From contig JBGCFH010000001.1 in NCBI GenBank assembly GCA_045106825.1, forward strand, positions 1 through 12,313: a DNA stretch of 12,313 bases, read 5' to 3'. The first letter of the stretch is position 1. Every line of letters starts with the position of its first letter. Position numbers and translations under genes: made by a program. Source of the stretch: CAWVWD01 sp045106825 (lineage in GTDB: Bacteria; Bacteroidota; Bacteroidia; Chitinophagales; Saprospiraceae). A model generated the notes under the pieces. That model made no database searches, was not told the origin of the DNA, and worked only from the letters and a program-made list of their open reading frames with translations. This document shows positions 1 through 7,795 of the stretch, one piece after another.

Positions 1-7
1 TGTATTA

Positions 8-116
8 TTTGAACCACAAAAGGTACAAAAGACACAAAAGGAATTCACAAAAGAGTGAAAATAAAATAACTTTTGTGAAAACACTTTTGATACTTATGTG
101 CCTTTTGTGGTTCAAA
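8..116. repeat. Long imperfect inverted repeat made of CACAAAAG units
   Basis: The outer 16 bp of the two arms (8-23 and 101-116) are perfectly complementary, and pairing continues with mismatches and one 1-nt gap to about 53 and 70, leaving a loop of roughly 16 nt. Each arm is an array of a CACAAAAG-like unit: on the plus strand the units start at 15, 24, 33 and 46 (spacing 9, 9, 13), and in the right arm they read in the opposite direction from 109, 100, 91 and 77. An ATTA sits directly outside each arm (4-7 and 117-120), but in DNA this AT-rich it cannot be called a target duplication. Likely an interspersed repeat of the host; it lies more than 200 bp from the next start codon, so a regulatory role is not indicated. 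Confidence 0.75.
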
Positions 117-333
117 ATTATTTTTATAGGAAAACCGTTTAAATAAATGCTATTTGTAATGTTTTTTGGCTTTTGAGACAACCTCTTTTCTAGAAATATC
201 TTTAAAAATTGGTCATTATACTTTGATTTTTTTATTAAAAAACACAGATTTTGAAAATAGGAATTGTCATCATTTTACAAAAATACTTTCATCATTCACT
301 AAACATTCCTAATATTGTAGAAAAATTGAATTA
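117..333. other. Upstream region of sulP, no gene
   Basis: There is no credible open reading frame here. A near-consensus Bacteroidota -7 element, TATCTTTA (198-205), follows a TTTG (172-175), but the spacing is about 21-22 instead of 19 and the last base deviates, so it is only a weak promoter candidate. No riboswitch-like fold was recognised. The sulP ATG lacks a Shine-Dalgarno sequence and is preceded by A-rich DNA, as is usual in this phylum. Confidence 0.4.
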
Positions 334-2103
334 ATGACCTCGAAATACTTAAAGTTTAAAAAACGCTATGTTGCCATAACTACGTGGCTACCAAATTATA
401 ATAAAGCGTTTTTAAAAGGCGATATAATAGCAGGTTTGACAGTTGGTGTTATGCTTATTCCTCAAGGAATGGCTTACGCTATTATCGCTGGTGTAGATCC
501 TATTTATGGTTTATATGCTTCTGTTATTCCATGTTTTATTTATGCTATTTTTGGTTCGTCACGACAATTATCAGTCGGACCGACAGCCGTTGTATCTATT
601 TTAGTAGCTTCAAGCATTGGGCAATTAGCGGATGCAAATACAGAAACCTATATACAACTGGCAATTACACTGGGTTTCATGATTGGTCTCATTCAGTTAT
701 TACTTGGTTTTTTCCGATTAGGTTTTTTAGTAAATTACTTGTCACATCCAGTAATTAGTGGCTTTACTTCTGCCGCAGCTTTTATTATTGGCTTTAGCCA
801 ATTAAAACATTTGTTAGGTGTTGATTTAGGAGATAGCAAATTGATACATAATCTTGTGATGGCTGCGATAGGACAGTTTGAAAATATTAACTGGATGACA
901 TTTGGAATTGGAATTGGAGGCATGGCGATTATTTTATTCCTAAAGAAATACCTTCCGATTATTCCTGGTGCATTAGCAGCTGTTGTTATTGGAATTTTTA
1001 CAACCTACCTTTTTGATTTAAAAGAGCAATTTCATGTAAAGATTGTGGGAGATGTTCCAAGTGGTTTTCCGTCCTTTGTATTGCCTAATTTTGATATGAC
1101 TTATATTCCCGATTTGATTCCGATGGCGATTACGATTGCGTTGATTAGTTTTATGGAATCTATCGCTATTGCGAAAGCGATGCAGAATAAACACAAAGAC
1201 TATCTTTTGTTTCCGAATCAAGAGTTGGGCGCTTTAGGTCTGATGAATATGTTTGGTTCATTTTTTCAATCTTTTCCAACAACAGGTTCATTTTCGAGAA
1301 CGGCAGTCAATGAGCAAAACGGAGCGAGAACAGGATTAGCCGTTATTATTACAGGTTTATTTATTACGATTACACTCTTGTTTTTAACAGACTTATTTTA
1401 CTATTTACCGAAACCAATTTTAGCATCTATTATTATGGTTTCAGTTTATGGTTTGATTGATATTAGAGAGCCAAGGCGACTTTGGCATGTTGACCGTAAA
1501 GATTTTTGGGTGTTAATTATTACATTTGTTGGTACGTTAGTATTGGGCATTGAAAAAGGAATTTTAGGAGGTGTTTTTATCTCGATGGCGATTGTAATTT
1601 ATGAAACGACACTTCCTCATTATACTGTTTTAGGAAAAATTCCGAACGAGACCTATTACAAAGATGTTACTCGTTTTTCTAACTTGAAAGTTAGACCCGA
1701 TACTTTAATTATGCGGTTTGAAGCCAGACTTTATTTTGCTAACGTCACTCACTTTCAACGAACTATTAATAATGAGGTAAAAAAGAAAGGTGATGATTTA
1801 AAAGCATTTTTTTTAGATGCAAGTGCGATTAATACCATGGATTCCAGTGGTTTTCATGCAATGGAAGAAGTAATTGATGCTTGTCAAAAAAGAGGAATTG
1901 ATTTTTATTTAATTGGAATAAAAGGTCGAGTACGAGACGAAATGAAGCGTTCTGGATTGATGAAAAAAATTGGAAAAAACCGAATTTTTATTGAAATGCA
2001 TCATGCTATTTGTCATTATAATGATTATCCTTACAAGGATTTTTCGGGATATGTGACACAATCAGAAGCAGAATTTATTAATATTGATGATGAGGAAAAT
2101 TAA
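334..2103 (+). CDS. SulP family inorganic anion transporter with STAS domain
   Basis: A 589-residue inner-membrane transporter of the SulP/SLC26 family. Members move sulfate, bicarbonate or other inorganic anions; the substrate cannot be read from sequence. The N-terminal region has the family layout: a short cytoplasmic lead, then the signature around residues 30-60 (LIPQGMAYAIIAG, followed by DPIYGLYAS) and SVGPTA at about 80-84, then many hydrophobic segments up to about residue 430. Residues about 456-565 form a C-terminal STAS domain, with the typical DASAINTMDSSG stretch starting at Asp495. Length is normal and no motif is broken. ATG 334 is chosen because it gives the usual N-terminus and no longer in-frame ATG exists. 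The next gene overlaps its 3' end, which suggests co-transcription. I infer bicarbonate or sulfate uptake, without evidence to separate them. Confidence 0.93.
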   Translation: MTSKYLKFKKRYVAITTWLPNYNKAFLKGDIIAGLTVGVMLIPQGMAYAIIAGVDPIYGLYASVIPCFIYAIFGSSRQLSVGPTAVVSILVASSIGQLADANTETYIQLAITLGFMIGLIQLLLGFFRLGFLVNYLSHPVISGFTSAAAFIIGFSQLKHLLGVDLGDSKLIHNLVMAAIGQFENINWMTFGIGIGGMAIILFLKKYLPIIPGALAAVVIGIFTTYLFDLKEQFHVKIVGDVPSGFPSFVLPNFDMTYIPDLIPMAITIALISFMESIAIAKAMQNKHKDYLLFPNQELGALGLMNMFGSFFQSFPTTGSFSRTAVNEQNGARTGLAVIITGLFITITLLFLTDLFYYLPKPILASIIMVSVYGLIDIREPRRLWHVDRKDFWVLIITFVGTLVLGIEKGILGGVFISMAIVIYETTLPHYTVLGKIPNETYYKDVTRFSNLKVRPDTLIMRFEARLYFANVTHFQRTINNEVKKKGDDLKAFFLDASAINTMDSSGFHAMEEVIDACQKRGIDFYLIGIKGRVRDEMKRSGLMKKIGKNRIFIEMHHAICHYNDYPYKDFSGYVTQSEAEFINIDDEEN

Positions 2104-2617
2104 ATTATATATCGCTGCCAGTATTGATGGCTTTATTGCTGACAAAAATGGTAGTGTAGAATGGTTAGAAAAATTACCAAATCCTGATTTATTGGATTAT
2201 GGTTACTTTGAAATGTATAATAATATTGATACAACCTTGATGGGAAATGCAACGTATCAACAAATCTTAGGCTTTGATATTCCTTTTCCTTATAAGGACA
2301 AACAAAACGTTGTTTTTACTCGTAATAAGTCCTTGACAAAAGATGAAAATGCCATTTTTATTTCTGACGATATTATCAATTTTGTTAAAAATTTGAAAAC
2401 AAAAAAAGGTAAAGCAATTTGGTTGATTGGCGGTGGACAAATCAATACAATTTTATTAAATGCTGACTTAATTGACGAAATGATTATTAGCTATATACCG
2501 ACTGTTTTGGGCGAAGGTATTCCATTATTTTCATCAAATGCACAATTAAAATCGTTTCGTTTATTAAAATCAGAAACTTATAATACTGGCGTAATTAGTT
2601 TGACTTACGTCAAATGA
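2090..2617 (+). CDS. Dihydrofolate reductase/RibD C-terminal family protein
   Basis: A 175-residue cytoplasmic reductase-like protein of the RibD C-terminal/dihydrofolate reductase superfamily. It has the family's N-terminal strand and loop (KLYIAASIDGFIADKNG, residues 4-21), a MGNATY segment at 51-56 where relatives carry a G[RK].TY nucleotide-binding motif, the glycine-rich IGGGQ at 113-117, and the C-terminal PTVLGEGIPLF at 137-147. Such proteins (YwjB/YyaP type) are NADPH-dependent reductases of mostly unknown substrate; it is not the essential folA enzyme by motif. Possible starts are ATG at 2087, ATG at 2090 or TTG at 2084; 2090 gives the standard MRKIKLY N-terminus. All overlap the end of the sulP gene (14-20 bp), so translation may be coupled to it. 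Confidence 0.87.
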   Translation: MRKIKLYIAASIDGFIADKNGSVEWLEKLPNPDLLDYGYFEMYNNIDTTLMGNATYQQILGFDIPFPYKDKQNVVFTRNKSLTKDENAIFISDDIINFVKNLKTKKGKAIWLIGGGQINTILLNADLIDEMIISYIPTVLGEGIPLFSSNAQLKSFRLLKSETYNTGVISLTYVK

Positions 2618-2643
2618 TTGGTTTCGTCGGTGTTAAATTTGAA

Positions 2644-2679
2644 AAACCTTATTACAAATGATACTTTGTGATAAGGTTT
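2644..2679. terminator. Hairpin terminator after the sulP-reductase pair
   Basis: A 15-bp stem with one G-T wobble (2644-2658 with 2665-2679) closes a 6-nt loop, starting 27 bp after the reductase stop codon. On the plus strand only TTT follows, while on the minus strand the stem is followed by a run of five T. It most likely ends the two-gene unit and insulates the WG-repeat gene downstream. Confidence 0.7.
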
Positions 2680-2730
2680 CGTCATTTATAATGAAAAAGA
2701 TAATTCCTTTTTTCAGATAAAAATTCACAA

Positions 2731-5523
2731 ATGAAATTATCATATTATTTATTTCTATTATTCGTTAGTATTTCTTTTACGGTTGCAGCTCAACATCAAC
2801 ATCCGTTTCAAGTCTATAAAGAAAATGATCGTTACGGACTAAAAAATGCAAAAAAAGAAATCATTGTTAAGCCAATATATCTTAATATAAAAACCTCAAA
2901 GTTTGGTGTGTTTGCGATGCAAACAGAAAATCGAAAATGGGCAATTTTTGATAAAGAAGGTATTCGTGTTACGGATTTTATTTATGATCGAATGGAACAA
3001 GAACTACCGAATGTTATCGAAGTTCGTCAAGGCTCAAAAGTAGGATTAGTTGCAGAAGATGGTAAACAACTGGTTCGTGTTGATTATGATAAAATTGCTC
3101 CAGTTGGTAAGGTAATTTTATCTCAAAACACTGCTATAAATAATTCGATGCAGCCAAAGTCTTTTCAATATCGAGGTGCAATTGTTACAAAAAACAATAT
3201 CACAGGTTTTATTAATACTCAAAACAAACTAATTCTACCTATTGATAATGAACGAGTTAAGGCAACCGCTAAATTTGATTTAAAGAATGGTTTTATTGAT
3301 GTTGTCGGTTTGATTGTTACAAAAAATGGTCAATTTGGAATTGTTGATGAAACGGGAAAAACAATCATTCCTTTCCAATATAATTATATCAATGCCTTGA
3401 ATCGATTAGGTTTTGGCGAATTGGAACAAAACAATAAAACTGGTTTGTACGATGCAAAACTAAGTATAATTGTTGCACCAACTTTTGATGAGATTTCGAT
3501 TTTAAATGAAAAACTATTTGCAGGAAAAAATGGTAATTCTTGGAAAATTTTTGATATAAAAAATCCAAACAAAGTTTATGCAACGGTAAGTGCTGTTTAC
3601 CCGTTTTCAAATGGTTTTACGAGAATTAAAAAAGGAAAAAAATGGAGTGTTTTATCGGCTGAAGGAATAATAAAATTAGGATTTGAATATGATGAAATTG
3701 TGCCTTTTGGTCGAAATTTATTATTAAAAAAAGATGGAAAATATTTTATTTTCACATCAAAAGGAAAAGTCAAACCTTATGAGTTTTCTACAATAATATC
3801 TTGGCGAAACCTGAATGATAAACTCAAACCTGCTCAAACAACAAAAGGAAAATATGGCTACATTAATGATGATGGAACGTTTGTTATTGCAGCAAAATAC
3901 GATGATGCAAAAGATTTTAGAGAAGGTGTTGCGATTGTCAAAAAAGATAATTTGTACGGCTTTATTGATGAACAAGGAAAGTTGATTCAACCAATTAAAT
4001 ATCAGATTCCGAATGTAAATATGGAATACACCGTTTTGTTGGTTCAGTCCGAATCACTTTATGGTTATATCAATTATCAAGGCAAAATATTGATTGATTG
4101 TCAATATGAAGCAATTGCTTTTTATGATGATTTTATGCGTGCAAAACTGAATGGAAAGTACGGTTGGATTGATAAAAATGGCAAACAAATTATACCTTTT
4201 CAATTCGATTTTATTGAAAATTATGATGAGCATAAAAAACAATTTCGGTATCAAAAAGGAAATAAATTAGGCTGGATAAATCGAACATTGACAAAGAATG
4301 AATCTCAAAGTTTGGTAGAATGGGCAGATGAAATTGAATTGACAAAAAATAAAGTTCGTAATATTCGAGTTGGAAATTATTTTGGATTGATAAACGAAAA
4401 TCAGGAATTTATTATTCCTGTTCGATATGAAAATAAACTTGTTTTTGATAAATTTGGAAAAGCAATCGTTAAAGAAAATCAACTCTGGGGAATGATTGAT
4501 AAAGGTGGAAATGTTGTGATTCCATCTGTTTATCAAGAGCAATTTCGGTTTGATGATAATCAATTAGCTTGTGTCTTGAAAAATGGTAAATATGGCGTTG
4601 TCGATTATGACGGAAACGTACTCGTAACAATGGTTTACGATAGTTATATCTATACGGATTATGAATATTGGACAGTAAAGAAAAACAACAAATTTGGAAT
4701 TACAAATAGTAAAGGTCAACTGATTATTCCGATTGAATACGAAAAAGTTTTTCCTTATATTAATCATTTGGCTTTAGCAAAAAAAGATGGAAAATGGGGA
4801 TATATTAATGAAATTAATCAACCAGTAATTCCTTTTGAATACCAAGTTTTGAATAGCTTCATTGACGGTCGAGCAATTGCTAAAAAAGGAGATTATTGGG
4901 GCATAATAAATACGGATAATGAAGTGATTTTAGATTTCAAATTTGATAATTTAATAGAAGAAACAAACGGTTTTATTAGTGCAAGTAAACAAGGTTTTTG
5001 GGGAATAATTGACGAAAGTTATCAAACGGTTGTTCCATTTAAATATGATAAAATCACGACTTTAAATAGTTATTTTAGAATAGAAAAAAATGATAAAATT
5101 GGTTTGTATTCGATTGATGGACAATTAATTTTACCAGCTTTTTATGATGCTTTGACGATTGATGGAAATGGCTTCAAGATTCAAAAAGATGGTAAATCAG
5201 GATTATTGGATTTTGATGGAAATGTACTGATTCCTGTGATTTATGACGAATTGATGTATTTTAATAGTGGAATATCAAGAGTAAAAAAAGGCAATAAATA
5301 TGGTATGATAACCGCAGAAGGAAAATTGATAATTCCTTGTAATTATGATAATTTAGGCATTCGTTTTACAGGTGAATATATTGAAGCCGCTAAAGATGAA
5401 CAATATGGAATACTAAATAAAAACGGTAAAACGGTTACTAAATTTCAATATGAAAAGATTAGATGGAAAAACGGCAACGCAGAAGGATTGAAGAATGGTA
5501 ACTGGTTGAAAATTGCATTGTAA
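2731..5523 (+). CDS. Large exported WG-repeat protein
   Basis: A 930-residue protein with an N-terminal signal peptide (hydrophobic residues 5-19, likely cut after Ala20 in VAA-QHQ). The remainder is a chain of about 25 WG-type repeats, each roughly 30-40 residues with the pattern GKYGWIDKNGKQIIPFQFD (seen almost ideally near residues 478-497). The Trp-Gly pair is often replaced by YG, FG or LG; a few units (near residues 270-300 and 330-350) are degenerate, and the last is cut short at the stop. No catalytic domain, membrane anchor or type IX sorting domain is visible. WG repeats are predicted to form short beta-hairpin units and are common in Bacteroidota proteins; their function is largely unknown. 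I infer a periplasmic or surface binding protein. It appears monocistronic, between two hairpins. Confidence 0.9.
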   Translation: MKLSYYLFLLFVSISFTVAAQHQHPFQVYKENDRYGLKNAKKEIIVKPIYLNIKTSKFGVFAMQTENRKWAIFDKEGIRVTDFIYDRMEQELPNVIEVRQGSKVGLVAEDGKQLVRVDYDKIAPVGKVILSQNTAINNSMQPKSFQYRGAIVTKNNITGFINTQNKLILPIDNERVKATAKFDLKNGFIDVVGLIVTKNGQFGIVDETGKTIIPFQYNYINALNRLGFGELEQNNKTGLYDAKLSIIVAPTFDEISILNEKLFAGKNGNSWKIFDIKNPNKVYATVSAVYPFSNGFTRIKKGKKWSVLSAEGIIKLGFEYDEIVPFGRNLLLKKDGKYFIFTSKGKVKPYEFSTIISWRNLNDKLKPAQTTKGKYGYINDDGTFVIAAKYDDAKDFREGVAIVKKDNLYGFIDEQGKLIQPIKYQIPNVNMEYTVLLVQSESLYGYINYQGKILIDCQYEAIAFYDDFMRAKLNGKYGWIDKNGKQIIPFQFDFIENYDEHKKQFRYQKGNKLGWINRTLTKNESQSLVEWADEIELTKNKVRNIRVGNYFGLINENQEFIIPVRYENKLVFDKFGKAIVKENQLWGMIDKGGNVVIPSVYQEQFRFDDNQLACVLKNGKYGVVDYDGNVLVTMVYDSYIYTDYEYWTVKKNNKFGITNSKGQLIIPIEYEKVFPYINHLALAKKDGKWGYINEINQPVIPFEYQVLNSFIDGRAIAKKGDYWGIINTDNEVILDFKFDNLIEETNGFISASKQGFWGIIDESYQTVVPFKYDKITTLNSYFRIEKNDKIGLYSIDGQLILPAFYDALTIDGNGFKIQKDGKSGLLDFDGNVLIPVIYDELMYFNSGISRVKKGNKYGMITAEGKLIIPCNYDNLGIRFTGEYIEAAKDEQYGILNKNGKTVTKFQYEKIRWKNGNAEGLKNGNWLKIAL

Positions 5524-5556
5524 AATAACACGGACATACTCAATGTCCGTGTTATT
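5524..5556. terminator. Bidirectional terminator between converging genes
   Basis: A perfect 14-bp stem (5524-5537 with 5543-5556) encloses the 5-nt loop ACTCA. It starts at the base after the WG-repeat stop codon and ends 14 bp before the stop of the opposing M48 peptidase gene, so one hairpin serves both. No long T run follows on either strand; the AT-rich flank TTATTATAATTA is the nearest thing to one. Confidence 0.85.
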
Positions 5557-5570
5557 ATAATTACTAATTA

Positions 5571-7019
5571 TTATTTTCCAACTATTTTAATCAGAGAACC
5601 TTTCTTGATTTTATCGGTCAATTCCATACTATTTAAAATTGCCAATTCGTCCATTCTATCAGAAGAAACACCTAATTTTTGGAAAGTCTGTTGAACAGTT
5701 GCATTTGCAGGAACTGTTTTAATCATTACTCTTTCAGGTTTTACATTAATTTTCTTTTGGTCTGTTAATTTTTTAAATCCTTTCATGGATTTGGTCATTA
5801 CACTTTGATAAGTAGCAAAATCTGCTTTGCTTGCAATACCATGAAATACAAACATATAATTACCAAACTCAATGAAATACGAGTTCAGAGAAATTGATTT
5901 TGTCGGATCTTCAGCATTATCTTGATCGGCTACTAAAGCAATCGCATTATATCCATTGACTTTAACATTTTTACGACTTTTCTCTGTTAACTTAAAACCT
6001 TCAACGGCTTTATTTACAGCATCTGTAAGATTGTCGCCTTGTGCTAACGTAAAAATCATCATACCTTTGCCATCTTCCGAAGCCATTTGTACTTGAGTTG
6101 GACTGTTTTGTAATTGCCAACCTTGTGGTACTGGATATAAGAATTTCATTTCAGGATGATAGAATACGTTATTTTCAACATAACCTTGACGAGGATCTTC
6201 GCCATAGATTAAACCGTCAATCATTCTAAGGTATTCATTACGATTGACTTTGTAAGGGCCTTTCGTTTTGGCTTGCCATTCGGTCGCTGCTTGACCAACT
6301 TTTGTAAATCTATCAGCTGGATTAGGATGTGACGACATAAAATCAGGGATAGAAACACCTGCTTGTGTTTGTAATCGTCCTAAAGTTTTGAAAAAACCTG
6401 CCATATAATTCGCATCATAACCAATACGAGTCGAATATTCTACACCTAATTGATCAGATTGTGATTCGTCACTACGACCATTTTTTAGCATTAACAATTG
6501 TAAACCGCTTTGTGCAACTCCAGCAAATTGCTGAAATTCAGGACTAACAACCATTCCAACAATCAAACCTGCTTGCAAAACTTGTGATTTACTCATTTGC
6601 TTTACAGAATGTCGTGCGGTTACATGCCCGATCTCATGACCTAATACACCAGCAAATTCAGCTTCATTATTAAAGTGTGCCAATATACCACGAGTAAAAT
6701 AGACATAACCTCCAGGAACAGCGAAAGCATTGACAACAGGCGAATCCATTACCTTGAAGTCATAGCTTAAATTTGGACGGTGAGAGATTCTCGCCATTTG
6801 TTGTCCTTTTTCTTCAATAAATTTTTGGATTTTATCATCTTGATAAACACCGTACATTGCAGCAATCTGTGGGTCATATTCTTTACCCATTTGTACTTCT
6901 TGTGCTTCGGTCATTAATACAAAATCCTTTTTTCCAGTAACAGGATTTGTAGAACACGTACTCATTGCAACAGCAATAAATACAACAAAAATACTCCTTA
7001 TTAATAGTCTGAGTTTCAT
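5571..7019 (-). CDS. M48 family zinc metallopeptidase, exported, with LysM-like C-terminus
   Basis: A 482-residue metallopeptidase resembling the BepA/LoiP group of M48 envelope proteases, which take part in outer-membrane protein quality control. The zinc motif HEIGH is at residues 128-132, and the third ligand is probably Glu185 in DESQSDQLG. The conserved NAFAVPGGYVYFTRG lies at 97-111, and SHPNPADR (the usual SSHP motif) follows further on. The N-terminus is a signal sequence ending in MSTC, with Cys22 as possible lipidation site; Thr at -1 is unusual for a lipobox, so lipoprotein status is probable, not certain. Residues about 432-482 look like a LysM domain (FQKLGVSSDRMDELAILN, then IKKGSLIKIV), which would bind peptidoglycan. 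It stands alone, converging on the WG-repeat gene. Confidence 0.92.
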   Translation of the reverse strand: MKLRLLIRSIFVVFIAVAMSTCSTNPVTGKKDFVLMTEAQEVQMGKEYDPQIAAMYGVYQDDKIQKFIEEKGQQMARISHRPNLSYDFKVMDSPVVNAFAVPGGYVYFTRGILAHFNNEAEFAGVLGHEIGHVTARHSVKQMSKSQVLQAGLIVGMVVSPEFQQFAGVAQSGLQLLMLKNGRSDESQSDQLGVEYSTRIGYDANYMAGFFKTLGRLQTQAGVSIPDFMSSHPNPADRFTKVGQAATEWQAKTKGPYKVNRNEYLRMIDGLIYGEDPRQGYVENNVFYHPEMKFLYPVPQGWQLQNSPTQVQMASEDGKGMMIFTLAQGDNLTDAVNKAVEGFKLTEKSRKNVKVNGYNAIALVADQDNAEDPTKSISLNSYFIEFGNYMFVFHGIASKADFATYQSVMTKSMKGFKKLTDQKKINVKPERVMIKTVPANATVQQTFQKLGVSSDRMDELAILNSMELTDKIKKGSLIKIVGK

Positions 7020-7173
7020 AATAACATAAGTTTATGTTGATTTTTATAAAATATATAATTATTAAAATCTTTAAAATAAAGACTGTTAAAGTACAACATT
7101 GTAACGAAATGAACAATAAAGGAAGGTGATAAATTTGATTCTAATTGTAAAAGAAAGGTAGAGATATAAAACT

Positions 7174-7204
7174 AAAAAAGGCTACTCAACTTTGAGTAAC
7201 CTTT
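7174..7204 (-). terminator. Terminator of the tRNA-fMet gene
   Basis: Read on the minus strand, a stem of up to 13 bp with one mismatch (7204-7192 with 7189-7177) is followed by six T (7179-7174). The core pairs are GGTTACTC with GAGTAGCC. It begins 7 nt after the tRNA 3' end and is the only hairpin in the window with a classical T tract. Confidence 0.85.
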
Positions 7205-7211
7205 CTTCTTG

Positions 7212-7284
<73 letters not shown>

Positions 7285-7316
7285 ATATAACCACAACTTC
7301 TTTTCAGAAGCGATTG

Positions 7317-7347
7317 CAAAGGTAAGTAACTTTTTTACACTTGCAAA
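7317..7347 (-). promoter_or_regulatory. Bacteroidota-type promoter of tRNA-fMet
   Basis: On the minus strand, TTTG (7347-7344) is followed after exactly 19 nt by TACCTTTG (7324-7317), a perfect match to the TTTG-N19-TAnnTTTG consensus used by the primary sigma factor of this phylum. Transcription should start near 7310, leaving a leader of about 25 nt before the mature tRNA 5' end at 7284. Confidence 0.85.
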
Positions 7348-7445
7348 TTTTATCATAAAAAATATCAAGAAAATATGTTTGTTATGATATTCGGTATTAT
7401 AAAGGGTTAAGCAATCGAAAAAGTTCCCAATAATTGAAAAAAAAA

Positions 7446-7775
7446 TTATTGACCAACAGATTTTGTTTCTTCACCAAAAAATTCAGCGAATTGACGCATT
7501 TGAGAAGCCAATTGATTATTTTTTGTAGCTTTAAAGTAAGTATCCGCTAAAGCTTTTAAAGTTTGATACATCATTCTATCCATTTCGACAACTTGCATTT
7601 CTTTTGTCCAAAGATCAATCTTATAAGTATCTCGATGATCTTTGTCAAATAACGACAATAACATTGCTTTACATTCTTGTGGTTTTGCATTGTCGGTTGC
7701 ATCCCAAATTATCTTTTCGGGCATGTTTTGTTTATCCAAACCTATTTTTATAGTAATCTCTTTTTGTTGTGCCAT
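7446..7775 (-). CDS. gldC: Gliding motility protein GldC
   Basis: A 109-residue soluble protein that matches GldC along its whole length: an N-terminal ITIKIGLDKQNMPEKIIWDATD strand pair, then ECKAMLLSLFD, YKIDLWTKEMQVVEM, and a helical C-terminus (QTLKALADTYFKATKN). GldC is a small accessory protein of Bacteroidota gliding motility; in Flavobacterium johnsoniae its gene follows gldB and its loss impairs gliding. No signal peptide is present. It starts 20 bp after the stop of the oxidoreductase gene and is probably co-transcribed with it. gldB is not adjacent here. The stop codon is followed by nine T on its own strand and lies inside an 8-bp AT-only inverted repeat (7428-7435 with 7444-7451), a doubtful terminator. 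Confidence 0.9.
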   Translation of the reverse strand: MAQQKEITIKIGLDKQNMPEKIIWDATDNAKPQECKAMLLSLFDKDHRDTYKIDLWTKEMQVVEMDRMMYQTLKALADTYFKATKNNQLASQMRQFAEFFGEETKSVGQ

Positions 7776-7795
7776 TTTATATAAGTAATAATTAA

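Noticed and set aside
117..333. Riboswitch or attenuator upstream of the anion transporter
   Set aside because: No conserved riboswitch motif or terminator/antiterminator pair could be recognised; the only strong fold is the repeat at 8-116, which lies too far upstream and belongs to an interspersed repeat type.
531..1221. Short alternative-frame reading frames within the sulP gene
   Set aside because: The SulP frame is full length with family motifs throughout, so the overlapping frames on either strand are chance.
3384..4767. Several minus-strand reading frames of 60-100 codons opposite the WG-repeat gene
   Set aside because: They are antisense shadows of a repetitive, AT-rich coding sequence, rich in Ile, Asn and Phe, without start signals or conserved motifs.
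7428..7451. Hairpin terminator at the end of gldC
   Set aside because: The 8-bp stem is made only of A-T pairs apart from one end pair, overlaps the stop codon, and has its T run in the loop instead of after the stem; too weak to call.
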